Source: Chitinophaga chungangae (GTDB lineage: Bacteria > Bacteroidota > Bacteroidia > Chitinophagales > Chitinophagaceae). From it: DNA of 64,000 nt. Below the pieces are notes generated by a model. That model was given only the letters and a program-made list of their open reading frames with translations. It searched no databases and was not told the DNA's origin. Position 1 is the stretch's first letter, and every line of letters starts with the position of its first letter. Position numbers and translations under genes: made by a program. The stretch is from assembly GCF_017742215.1 (NCBI RefSeq), contig NZ_JAGHKP010000004.1, positions 310,001 through 374,000 of the forward strand, read 5' to 3'. Positions 52,675 through 61,425 of this stretch are shown here, in pieces.

Positions 52675-54981
52675 GTGAAAACCACTGCAACGATATTTTT
52701 TCTTGCCGCTTTTTCCCTGTCTGCCACGGCGCAAAGCCCGGCGGATTATGTGAACCCGTTTATCGGCGCCAGCACCAGCGAAGGCGCGGCCGGGATCTAC
52801 CACGGTCTTGGTAAAACCTTTCCCGGCGCCGCCACGCCATTCGGCATGGTGCAGCTCAGCCCCAACACGATCACCGGCGGCGACAACGGCTCCGGTTACA
52901 GCTACGAGCACACCACCATCGAAGGTTTTGCATTTACGCAAATGAGCGGCATCGGCTGGTATGGCGACCTCGGGAATTTTCTTGTAATGCCTGTTACAGG
53001 CCCATTGCAGACTTCTGCGGGCCGCCGGCAGCATCCCGGAGAAGGTTACCGTTCCGCTTATTCGAAAGAAGAGGAAAAAGCCTCTGCGGGTTATTACACC
53101 GTGAAACTGACGGAACACAACATCAAAGCGGAAATGACCGCCGCGCCGCACAGCGGTATCATGCGGTTTACATTTCCGGCGCACGCGCAGTCGCGCATAC
53201 AGATCGACCTGGCGCGCAGGGTGGGCGGCACGTCTACCTGGCAGGAAGTGAAAGTGATAGATGACCGTACCATCGCGGGTTTCATGCGATGCACGCCCGA
53301 TGGCGGCGGCTGGGGCAACGGCGACGGGAAGGCAAATTACACGGTATATTTTTACGCGCAGTTCAGCAAGCCGCTGAAGGATTACGGCGTTTGGAGCGCG
53401 GACATTCCCGATGGCTGGACGCGCAAACGCGAAGACATCGAAAGCGAACGCTACCGGCAGCAGATCGCTAAAGCAGCTGTGCTGCCAGGTGTGAAAGAGA
53501 AGTCCGGCAAACACCTGGGCTTTTACACGGAGTTCGCTACCACCGAAGGGGAAGCAGTTTTGATGAAAGCGGGTATTTCCTTCGTCAACATCGAAGGCGC
53601 CAAAGCCAACCTGGAAGCGGAGATCAACGACTGGAACTTCGACCGGGTGCGGCAACAGGCCACGGCGTTGTGGAACCAGGCATTGGGAAAGATGGCCGTT
53701 TCAGGTGGTACCGATGAAGAGAACCGCGTGTTTTACACGGCGTTGTACCACACCATGCTCGATCCGCGCACTTTCTCCGACGTGGATGGCAAATACATCG
53801 GCGGCGACGGAAAGACGCATGCAACGGGCAGTTTCAGCAAACGAACGATTTTCAGCGGTTGGGACGTGTTCCGCAGCCAGATGCCGTTGCAAACGATCAT
53901 CAATCCCCGTGTGGTGAATGATATGATCAATTCGCTGGTAACGCTGGCGGATGAAAGCGGCAAACAATACCTCGAGCGCTGGGAATTTCTGAACGCCTAC
54001 AGCGGCTGTATGATCGGCAACCCCGCCGTTTCCGTGATAACTGACGCGTGGATGAAAGGCATCCGGAAATTTGATGAGCAGAAAGCTTACGCCTACGCCA
54101 AAAATTCCGTGGAGAAATTCGGTAACGGCACCAAAGGTTACTCCACCGGCGGCCTGAGCGTGTCGCTGACGCTGGAGTACGCTTATTTCGACTGGTGCCT
54201 GGGCAAGCTGGCCGGGGCTTTGGGGAAAAAGGAGGATGAAAGGACTTACCTGGCGCGCGGCGGCAATTACCGCAACGTGTTCGATAAAAACAAAGCCTGG
54301 TTCCGCCCCCGCAACGACGACGGCAGCTGGCAGCCCTGGCCGGAAGAAGGCCGCATGAAACAGGGCTACGGCACCATCGAAAGCAGTCCTTACCAGCAAG
54401 GCTGGTTCGTTCCGCAGGATGTTCCCGGCATGGTGGCGCTGATGGGCGGGAAGAAAAAAGTGCTTGCCGACCTGACCGCCTTCTTTGACGAAGTGCCCGA
54501 AAACATGATGTGGAACGATTATTACAATCATGCCAACGAGCCCGTGCATCATGTGCCTTTCCTGTTCAACCGCCTGGGCGCGCCCTGGCTCACCCAATAT
54601 TGGACGCGCGAAATATGCAGGCGTGCTTACCGCAATTCCGTGGAAGGGCTGGTGGGAAATGAAGACGTGGGACAGATGTCTGCCTGGTACGTGCTCGCTG
54701 CCAGCGGCCTGCACCCCGTTTGCCCCGGCAGTACGCGTTACGAGATCACCAGCCCGGTGTTCGACAGCGTCACTATAGCGCTGGACGCGAAATATGCCAC
54801 CGGCAAGCAGTTCACGATCGGCACCCGCAACAATTCCCCCTCCAACCGCTACATCCGGAAAGCCTGGCTGAACGGCAAACCCTACCCGCATTGTTATCTT
54901 GACCATGCCGACATTATGGCCGGGGGAACGCTGCTGCTGGAAATGGGGGATACGCCGAACAGGGAATGGGGCGCCCGGTAA
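52675..54981 (+). CDS. GH92-family alpha-mannosidase
   Basis: A 768-residue GH92 enzyme starting at GTG, only 5 bases after the SGNH stop; the signal peptide MKTTATIFFLAAFSLSATAQ starts right there, and no better ATG exists. The beta-sandwich domain is at about 20-270 (VNPFIGASTSEG, FPGAATPFGMVQLSP). The (alpha/alpha)6 domain carries HANEPVHHVPFLFN with Glu622 as general acid, plus GNEDVGQMSAWYVLAASGLH (Asp664) in the base region. This is the canonical acid motif, unlike the GH92 at 39896. It should release terminal alpha-mannose from mannan or N-glycan-type substrates. Probable last enzyme of the ECF-regulated operon; inverted repeats follow. Confidence 0.93.
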   Translation: MKTTATIFFLAAFSLSATAQSPADYVNPFIGASTSEGAAGIYHGLGKTFPGAATPFGMVQLSPNTITGGDNGSGYSYEHTTIEGFAFTQMSGIGWYGDLGNFLVMPVTGPLQTSAGRRQHPGEGYRSAYSKEEEKASAGYYTVKLTEHNIKAEMTAAPHSGIMRFTFPAHAQSRIQIDLARRVGGTSTWQEVKVIDDRTIAGFMRCTPDGGGWGNGDGKANYTVYFYAQFSKPLKDYGVWSADIPDGWTRKREDIESERYRQQIAKAAVLPGVKEKSGKHLGFYTEFATTEGEAVLMKAGISFVNIEGAKANLEAEINDWNFDRVRQQATALWNQALGKMAVSGGTDEENRVFYTALYHTMLDPRTFSDVDGKYIGGDGKTHATGSFSKRTIFSGWDVFRSQMPLQTIINPRVVNDMINSLVTLADESGKQYLERWEFLNAYSGCMIGNPAVSVITDAWMKGIRKFDEQKAYAYAKNSVEKFGNGTKGYSTGGLSVSLTLEYAYFDWCLGKLAGALGKKEDERTYLARGGNYRNVFDKNKAWFRPRNDDGSWQPWPEEGRMKQGYGTIESSPYQQGWFVPQDVPGMVALMGGKKKVLADLTAFFDEVPENMMWNDYYNHANEPVHHVPFLFNRLGAPWLTQYWTREICRRAYRNSVEGLVGNEDVGQMSAWYVLAASGLHPVCPGSTRYEITSPVFDSVTIALDAKYATGKQFTIGTRNNSPSNRYIRKAWLNGKPYPHCYLDHADIMAGGTLLLEMGDTPNREWGAR

Positions 54982-54984
54982 AAA

Positions 54985-55112
54985 ATTTGTCCCGGGAATG
55001 GCGGTACCGCTTTCCATGGGTGTCATTATGGGTAGGGACAAATAGTAACTGATCGAATAAATACCGCGTTATGGGCTGAGCCGCCGTAAAAATCTTTATG
55101 GCGGCACGGCCC
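54985..55112 (+). promoter_or_regulatory. Nested inverted repeats between GH92 and SusD
   Basis: ATTTGTCCC (54985-54993) pairs perfectly with GGGACAAAT (55035-55043), enclosing the palindrome GCGGTACCGC (55001-55010). Next, GCCGCCGTAAA, loop AATC, TTTATGGCGGC (55080-55105) is an 11-bp stem with one G-U pair, flanked by GGGC/GCCC (to 55112). No T run follows, so this is not a simple terminator. It could be an attenuator, an RNA-processing site or an operator for the SusD gene at 55161. Confidence 0.5.
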
Positions 55113-55160
55113 GATAGCAATTTTATCACCAAAAGCTGAACGCTTCCACGTATTAACGTT

Positions 55161-56870
55161 ATGACAATGAAATTCACGTTCGCTGCTCCTGCATGCCTGT
55201 GCCTGGGAATGTTCATCCTGACTTCCTGCGGGAAAAAGAATTTCCTGGACCAGACGGAAACCACCAACCTGAACGAGCAGACGGTATTCTCGGATAGCGC
55301 CCGTACGGTGGCTTTCCTGACCAACATTTACCTGGATATCGGTTTTGCCGAAAGCGCCACCCGCTTCGGCAACGGCGGTCTCGACGCGGCCTGCGACGAG
55401 GCGGAGCCGCAGAAATCCGCTACGGTCACCACTTCTATCCAGTTCGCGACCGGAACGGTCAATCCTTCCATTATCAGCGGCGACGCCTGGAACACGCCTT
55501 ACACGAACATCCGCAAGGTGAACCAGCTGCTCAAACATCTGCCCGGCGCGCCCATTCCCACGCACATCCGCAACGCTATGGCGGGGGAAGCGCGTTTCCT
55601 GCGTGCCTGGTATTACGCCATTTTGCTGAAACACTACGGCGGAGTGCCGCTGATCGGCGATTCGGTATACGATGTGCAGGACAAAATTCCGGCAACACGT
55701 AATACTTATAAGGAATGCGTGGACTACATCGTGTCTGAATGCGACGCGGTAGCCGGATCGCTGCCGCTCGTGCGCATCCGTGAAGATTATGGCCGCGCCA
55801 GCGGCGGGGCCGCACTGGCGTTAAAGGCCAGGGTATTGCTGTTTGCCGCCAGCCCGCTTTTCAACGGCGGCGGCATCGAACAGGGAAATGAAACGGCAGC
55901 CTACCCGACGGCAGACCCCGAGCGCTGGAAACTGGCGGCGGATGCGGCTCTGGCCGTGATGAACACCGCCGCGTATTCGCTCAACGAAGACAATGCCACT
56001 TCCCCCGGCTATGGTTTTTATAAATTGTTCACCCTCCGCGTGAACCCGGAATACATCCTGGCGAAAATGCAGGGCGGCAACCGCGAGCTGGAAAGCGCCT
56101 GGCAGCCGCCGTCGCGCAACGGCGCGAAGGGCGGTTTCCCTTACCAGGATTTTGTGGACGCTTTCGGCATGGCCAACGGTAAAGCCATCACCGACCCGGC
56201 CTCTGGTTATGATGCGAACAATCCCTACAACGGCCGCGATCCCCGGCTGGCGTATTCCGTGATCCGCGACCAGATGCCGCTGATCCAGAACACCGGCCTG
56301 AAAGAACCGGTGAACATCTACCTCGGGCCGGACGGTAAAGGCGTAAGCCAGGACGCGGTACATTCCGGCACGCCCACCGGTTATTACACCAATAAAATGC
56401 TAGACGAAAACATCGCCGCGAATTTTATTCACGGCAGCAACCGCTGTTTCCCGCTGATGCGTTTTGCGGAAGTGCTCCTCAATTTCGCCGAAGCATCCAA
56501 CGAATACGCCGGTGTTTCCCAGGAAGTATACGATGCCGTGGAACTGGTGCGCAAACGCGCAGGCCTGGTCCCCTTCGAGCTTCCCGACGGTCTTACCAAA
56601 GAGCAGATGCGTGAGGCCATTCGCGCGGAACGCAGGGTGGAGCTGGCTTTCGAAGGTCACCGCTTCTGGGATGTGAGAAGGTGGAAGATCGCGGAGCAAA
56701 CCGAGAACAAACAAATGAACGGCATGGAGATCACCCGCAACGGCAGCGCCGTAACGTACAGGATCTTCCCCGTGCGCAAGCATAATTTCCGGAAAGCGAT
56801 GTACCTGTGGGCCATCCCGCAGGGAGAAACCGCGAAATCGCCTGAGTTAAAACAAAATCCTTCCTGGTAA
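55161..56870 (+). CDS. SusD-family lipoprotein without an adjacent upstream SusC
   Basis: A 569-residue SusD with lipoprotein signal to Cys23 (FILTSC); a second ATG at 55167 is equally possible. TPR-type helices (GEARFLRAWYYAILLKHYGG) and a textbook signature (AERRVELAFEGHRFWDVRRW) are present, with the tail ELKQNPSW. Unlike the other six, the preceding gene is a glycosidase, not SusC; about 180 bases of structured DNA separate them. Downstream come DUF5004 (10 bases) and DUF4961 lipoproteins and then a SusC. It may work with that SusC (58323), or its original partner may be lost. By eye it most resembles the SusD at 61426. Confidence 0.94.
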   Translation: MTMKFTFAAPACLCLGMFILTSCGKKNFLDQTETTNLNEQTVFSDSARTVAFLTNIYLDIGFAESATRFGNGGLDAACDEAEPQKSATVTTSIQFATGTVNPSIISGDAWNTPYTNIRKVNQLLKHLPGAPIPTHIRNAMAGEARFLRAWYYAILLKHYGGVPLIGDSVYDVQDKIPATRNTYKECVDYIVSECDAVAGSLPLVRIREDYGRASGGAALALKARVLLFAASPLFNGGGIEQGNETAAYPTADPERWKLAADAALAVMNTAAYSLNEDNATSPGYGFYKLFTLRVNPEYILAKMQGGNRELESAWQPPSRNGAKGGFPYQDFVDAFGMANGKAITDPASGYDANNPYNGRDPRLAYSVIRDQMPLIQNTGLKEPVNIYLGPDGKGVSQDAVHSGTPTGYYTNKMLDENIAANFIHGSNRCFPLMRFAEVLLNFAEASNEYAGVSQEVYDAVELVRKRAGLVPFELPDGLTKEQMREAIRAERRVELAFEGHRFWDVRRWKIAEQTENKQMNGMEITRNGSAVTYRIFPVRKHNFRKAMYLWAIPQGETAKSPELKQNPSW

Positions 56871-56880
56871 AATCAACAGC

Positions 56881-57312
56881 ATGAAATCCGCACTCACCAT
56901 ATGTTTGCTGATAGCGCTCGCCGTAGCCGTCAATTCCTGCAAACGCAAAGACATACTCGTGCCCGAACAGCCGAAAGACATTTCCGGCGAATGGCGCGTG
57001 ACCAAAGCCATGCGTAACGGCATAGACATCACTTCCCTGGCCGATTTTACGAAGTTCAGGATACGTTTCAACGCCGATAAACAATACACCATCGAAAATC
57101 CGCTGCCCTTTATCGTCAGCAAAAACGGCAGCTATTCGATGGACGATCCGAAATATCCTTTCCGCATCACCTTCAACCAAACGGGCGGAACGGCCGTCAG
57201 CTCCGGCTTCACATACCCGGTCGTAAACGGCAAACGCAACATGAACTTCGCGTTCAGCCCGGGCTGTGCCTCCAATACTTATTTGTACACGCTTGAAAGA
57301 GTGAATCCCTAA
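56881..57312 (+). CDS. DUF5004 lipocalin-like lipoprotein
   Basis: A 143-residue lipoprotein (Cys20 in AVNSC). After the anchor, DISGEWRVTKAMRNGIDIT begins a lipocalin-like beta barrel of the DUF5004 type, with strands such as FTKFRIRFNADKQYTIEN, ending TYLYTLERVNP. Such proteins are encoded beside DUF4961 proteins in Bacteroidota PULs; their function is not established, and a surface-binding or assembly role is inferred. Starts 10 bases after SusD and ends 19 bases before DUF4961. Confidence 0.75.
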   Translation: MKSALTICLLIALAVAVNSCKRKDILVPEQPKDISGEWRVTKAMRNGIDITSLADFTKFRIRFNADKQYTIENPLPFIVSKNGSYSMDDPKYPFRITFNQTGGTAVSSGFTYPVVNGKRNMNFAFSPGCASNTYLYTLERVNP

Positions 57313-57331
57313 TCCAACACAAAAGCAAGAC

Positions 57332-58294
57332 ATGAAAAGATATTTATACGGCATATGCCTGTTGCTGCTTCTGCTGGCGGGCTGCGTGTTCCTCGAAGGC
57401 GTAGACGAACCTACGAACGCCAAAGCTGGCCAGGAAATGACCATCGTGATGCGCAACCGCATCGACGTGGCGGACGGCGGGCGCAGCAATGTGCGGCTGA
57501 TCATCGGTTTCCTGGCGCCAAAAAGCTGGGCCGCCGCCGCCAATTCCAACATCACTTTCACCACCGGCAGTTATGGAAATGGCAAAATGGTGCCGGTGCC
57601 TTCTTCCGTAATTGCCAGTAACAATAAAAACTGGCCCGAAGCTTTGAAGGAACGTTTCGGCATGGGCGGCAATTTCAGGACGGACGAGCTGGAATGGGTC
57701 GTGTTCTGGACGGAACAGGATTACGACGTGCCGCAGGGCGTAAAAGAAAATATCACCGTAACCATCAAAACGATGACGGGGCCGGAAAACGTGCAGTTCA
57801 AAACCGGTTATTTCCTCGGCACCAGCAGCGAAGGCCTCAGCGACGTATTCGGTTCCAACAACGTGTACAAAAGCCTGTTCAAAAGCTGCTTCAGCGTTAC
57901 GGAAGGGCAGGGCGACCTGATCGATTTCTGCAACCCCGCGATTGCCGCGGTAACGCCGGGAATGGCTACAGACAACGATTTTCTCACCATTAGCTTCGAC
58001 CCGGACGTGGTGCCGACACCGCTGGACGGCGTGGGCCGCATTTATTTCTGCGCCAAGGGTTACACCACAGACGGGCAGGTGCTGGATGTATGCGCGCAAA
58101 CAGACGCTACGCAGCTGAAAAAATATACGGGCAACAAATCCGCGATCACATTCTGGCCGCGCGCATATTTTAACATGCAGGAAGGGCAGACGCTGGAGAA
58201 GATCGAATACTTGTTTACAGATGCCAGCGGCGCCGTGAAGGTGGGGTTCAACAATACGGCGAATCCCTTCGTGTATACATTCAAATGCCAATAA
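57332..58294 (+). CDS. DUF4961 lipoprotein
   Basis: A 320-residue lipoprotein (Cys18 in LLAGC, the classic lipobox). The DUF4961-type region starts near GQEMTIVMRNRIDV and includes LIIGFLAPKSW and VVFWTEQDYDVPQGV. The C-terminal part is beta-rich with four cysteines (SCFSV, FCNPA, FCAKG, VCAQT) that could form disulfides. Pairing with DUF5004 is a recurrent arrangement in PULs. The role is unproven; surface glycan binding is likely from context. SusC follows after 28 bases. Confidence 0.75.
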   Translation: MKRYLYGICLLLLLLAGCVFLEGVDEPTNAKAGQEMTIVMRNRIDVADGGRSNVRLIIGFLAPKSWAAAANSNITFTTGSYGNGKMVPVPSSVIASNNKNWPEALKERFGMGGNFRTDELEWVVFWTEQDYDVPQGVKENITVTIKTMTGPENVQFKTGYFLGTSSEGLSDVFGSNNVYKSLFKSCFSVTEGQGDLIDFCNPAIAAVTPGMATDNDFLTISFDPDVVPTPLDGVGRIYFCAKGYTTDGQVLDVCAQTDATQLKKYTGNKSAITFWPRAYFNMQEGQTLEKIEYLFTDASGAVKVGFNNTANPFVYTFKCQ

Positions 58295-58322
58295 TCACCA
58301 TCGTTCCCATAAAACTGATACA

Positions 58323-61300
58323 ATGGCTCACAGCTACTTCAAACAATATATTTCAGCCCTTGCCTGTTTTATGCTCGCGTTTTGCGGGAGCGTGCAGGCG
58401 CAGCAGGCCGGTACGGTTTCCGGTCAGCTGGCAGACAATTACGGCCAGCCGGTGGCAGGGGCGGCTATTTTCGTGAAAGGCGCTGCGGACAGCACCAGCA
58501 GCGACGCTGCGGGAAGGTTCACCGTGCGCGCGGCCGTCAACAATACGCTCATCATTCAATCCCCCGGGTATTACACGCTCGAGCATAAAATACGCGATAC
58601 AAAAACGGTGAACCTGCGACTGGAGGAACTTTTTATTCCGTCCCCCCAACGCATTCCCGTACTCTACGGCGAAGCTTCACCCAAAAGCATGGTAGGCTCC
58701 GTGGCCACGGTGTACACCAACCAGATCTCCACCACGCCCGCCACGCTGTACGCTTACGCATTGCCCGGCCGCCTGGCGGGGCTTTACACGCAGCAAACGA
58801 GCGGTTTCCGCAATCCCGCTACCGGCGATAATTTTGATATCGACATTTTCATCGGAAATATCCCGCGGCCGGGCGCCATGGAACCGAGCGACAATACCGA
58901 GATCGGAATGTCGCTGCGCGGGCAAACGCCGGTAACGATCGTAGACGGCGTGCAGCGCGACGTATTTTCCATCGATCCTGAAAATATCGAATCCATTTCC
59001 GTGCTGAAAGACGGTTTGTCCACGCTCCTGCTTGGCCAGCGCAGCTCCCGCGGCATTTTGCTGGTAACCACCAAACGCGCGCGCGCCGGGAAACCCCGCG
59101 TGTCGTTCACCGCGCAAACCGGCGTGCAGCAATCGCTCAGCCTGCCGAAACCTTTACCGGCCTGGCAATACGCTTACCTGCTGAACGAAGCCTTGCAGAA
59201 CGACGGAAAAGAGCCGCTTTTCAAAGAAGCCGACTTCCTCGCATTCCGCGATAAAACCAGTCCGTATACGCACCCTGACGTAAACTGGTACGACGCTATT
59301 CTCCGCGACAACGCGCCGCTGTCCCGCTACAACCTCAACGTAAACGGCGGCGGCAATGTGGCCCGTTATTCCGTATCGCTGAACTATACTGACCAACAGG
59401 GCATTTTCAGGACCGACCCCGGCGCGAGTTACAATACCAATGCGGGTTTGAAAAGATACCTTATCAATACGGACGTGAGCATCGACGTAACGGAAGACCT
59501 GAACATCGGCATGCAGATCTTTGGCCGCCTGCAGGAAGGCACACAGCCTGGCGGCGGCACCGGCAACATCCTCAGCACGCTGCTGGCAACGCCGAACAGC
59601 GCTTATCCGATCCATAACCTCAACGGCAGCTGGGGCGGCACCAACAACCTGACCTCCAACCTGCTGTCTCAAACGATCAACAGCGGCTATATTCAGGACA
59701 ACAGCAAAGACGTAATGGCGAACATAGACCTCCGTTACGATCTCGGCGACTGGATCAAAGGCTTGTCCGTAAAAGGGAAGGGCAATCTTTCCATCCAGTC
59801 CGCCAACGCGATAGACCGCAGCAAACAGGAACTGGTATATCGCATGGGCGTAACGCAGGGCGATACGGTGTACAGCAAATACGGCAATGCCATCGCGCAG
59901 CGCAACAATTTTATGTCTGTATTCAACGCGCAATATTTCTTCGGGCAGGTGTCTGTGAATTACGAAAGGCAATTCGGCCGCCATGGCCTGAGCGCCGCGG
60001 TACTGGCAGACAGCCGACAGACCACTTTTAACTACGACCTTCCCGGCAAAGCGACCAATCTTTCCGGCAAAGCATCTTACAACTACGCCAATAAATATTT
60101 CGTGGAAGGCGCGATCAACCGGAGCGGCTACAACCGTTACATGCCGGGCCGCCAGTACGGCACATTCTTCGGCGCCGGGCTGGGTTGGGACCTTGCACAG
60201 GAAGGATTCCTGTCAGGCAGCGCCGGCTGGCTGGACCAGTTGAAGCTGCGCGGAACGTACGCGCACACTGGCAACGGCATCGATAATTCCGGGTATTACA
60301 TCTGGAGGCAGGGATTCAGCGAAAACAACGGCGTTGGCGGCGGGATTTATTCGCAGGGCACCGTTCGTTCCCCGGCCTCGGGTTTCCGGGAGGATGGCCT
60401 TGCCAACGTGAACATTTCCTGGGAAACCGCGAAGAAACTGGATGTGGGGATCGACATTTCGCTTTTCAACAACCAGTTGCAGATCACCGGTGATTATTAC
60501 CGCGACCGTTACGAAAACCTGTTGCAGATCAGGGGGAAAAGCATCGCATTGTCCGGCGCGGCTTACCCGCCCGAAAACATCGGCATCAACCAGTACCAGG
60601 GGGGCGAACTGACCATTACTTACCAGGGGCGCGTGAACAGTTTTAATTATTTCATCACCGCCAACGGCAATATCGAGCAGAGCAAAGCCATTTATATGGA
60701 CGAGCAGCGCCGCGAATATGAATGGAACAAAAGAACGGGGCAACCGGTGAACATACGTTTCGGTTATATCGCCGACGGGTTTTTCCAGTCTGCCGAAGAA
60801 GCCGCTGGAAGCGCTACCATTGCGGGTTACAAGCCGCTTCCGGGAGACATTCGCTACAAAGATCTCAATGGCGACGGCGACATCAACCAGTTCGACGAAG
60901 CGCCCATCGGCACATTTAAGCCGCGTATTTATTACGGCGTTTCGTTCGGTTTTTCGTGGAAAGGCGTAGAAGTCAGCGCATTGTTGCAGGGCGTAGCCAA
61001 CCGTTTGAATTACGTGGATAATTTCCAGACGGAAGGAGGATTCCAGTTCCTGAACTTTACCTATGGCCAGGCGTACGAACAGATCACCGGCCGCTGGACG
61101 CCTGAAACCGCTGCCACGGCTACATATCCGCGCCTTACCGCAGATGCGAACAACAACTACAACAAAGTGTCTTCCTCTTTCTGGATGCGCGACGGCAGTT
61201 ATTTCAGGCTGAAAAACCTGAGCGTTGGCTACAACCTGCCCTACAACTGGACGCGCCGCGTGAAAGTAGGCAGCATCAAGATATTCGCCAACGCGCAGAA

Positions 61301-61403
61301 CCTGTTCACGCACGCCGCGTACGATTTTGTAGACCCGGAAGTGGGGGTGGGCGCGTATCCCATACAGCGCGTGCTGAACACCGGCATCAATGTTAAATTC
61401 TAG
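58323..61403 (+). CDS. SusC-family TonB-dependent transporter (variant plug motif)
   Basis: A 1026-residue transporter with signal peptide (cut near VQA-QQ) and regulatory domain at about 30-105 (VSGQLADNYGQPVAGAAIFV). The usual 'VVGYGTQ' segment is replaced by VLYGEASPKSMVGSVATV. The plug has VTIVDGVQRDVFSIDPENIE and VLKDGLSTLLLGQRSSRG (227-244), where YGSRGANG is normally found. The barrel includes DLNGDGDINQFDE and ends VKF. With the SusC at 2509 it forms a divergent subgroup in this window. It has SusD partners on both sides (55161 and 61426); the latter starts 22 bases downstream. Confidence 0.95.
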   Translation: MAHSYFKQYISALACFMLAFCGSVQAQQAGTVSGQLADNYGQPVAGAAIFVKGAADSTSSDAAGRFTVRAAVNNTLIIQSPGYYTLEHKIRDTKTVNLRLEELFIPSPQRIPVLYGEASPKSMVGSVATVYTNQISTTPATLYAYALPGRLAGLYTQQTSGFRNPATGDNFDIDIFIGNIPRPGAMEPSDNTEIGMSLRGQTPVTIVDGVQRDVFSIDPENIESISVLKDGLSTLLLGQRSSRGILLVTTKRARAGKPRVSFTAQTGVQQSLSLPKPLPAWQYAYLLNEALQNDGKEPLFKEADFLAFRDKTSPYTHPDVNWYDAILRDNAPLSRYNLNVNGGGNVARYSVSLNYTDQQGIFRTDPGASYNTNAGLKRYLINTDVSIDVTEDLNIGMQIFGRLQEGTQPGGGTGNILSTLLATPNSAYPIHNLNGSWGGTNNLTSNLLSQTINSGYIQDNSKDVMANIDLRYDLGDWIKGLSVKGKGNLSIQSANAIDRSKQELVYRMGVTQGDTVYSKYGNAIAQRNNFMSVFNAQYFFGQVSVNYERQFGRHGLSAAVLADSRQTTFNYDLPGKATNLSGKASYNYANKYFVEGAINRSGYNRYMPGRQYGTFFGAGLGWDLAQEGFLSGSAGWLDQLKLRGTYAHTGNGIDNSGYYIWRQGFSENNGVGGGIYSQGTVRSPASGFREDGLANVNISWETAKKLDVGIDISLFNNQLQITGDYYRDRYENLLQIRGKSIALSGAAYPPENIGINQYQGGELTITYQGRVNSFNYFITANGNIEQSKAIYMDEQRREYEWNKRTGQPVNIRFGYIADGFFQSAEEAAGSATIAGYKPLPGDIRYKDLNGDGDINQFDEAPIGTFKPRIYYGVSFGFSWKGVEVSALLQGVANRLNYVDNFQTEGGFQFLNFTYGQAYEQITGRWTPETAATATYPRLTADANNNYNKVSSSFWMRDGSYFRLKNLSVGYNLPYNWTRRVKVGSIKIFANAQNLFTHAAYDFVDPEVGVGAYPIQRVLNTGINVKF

Positions 61404-61425
61404 TCAGCCATCTAAATAAAGCAAC

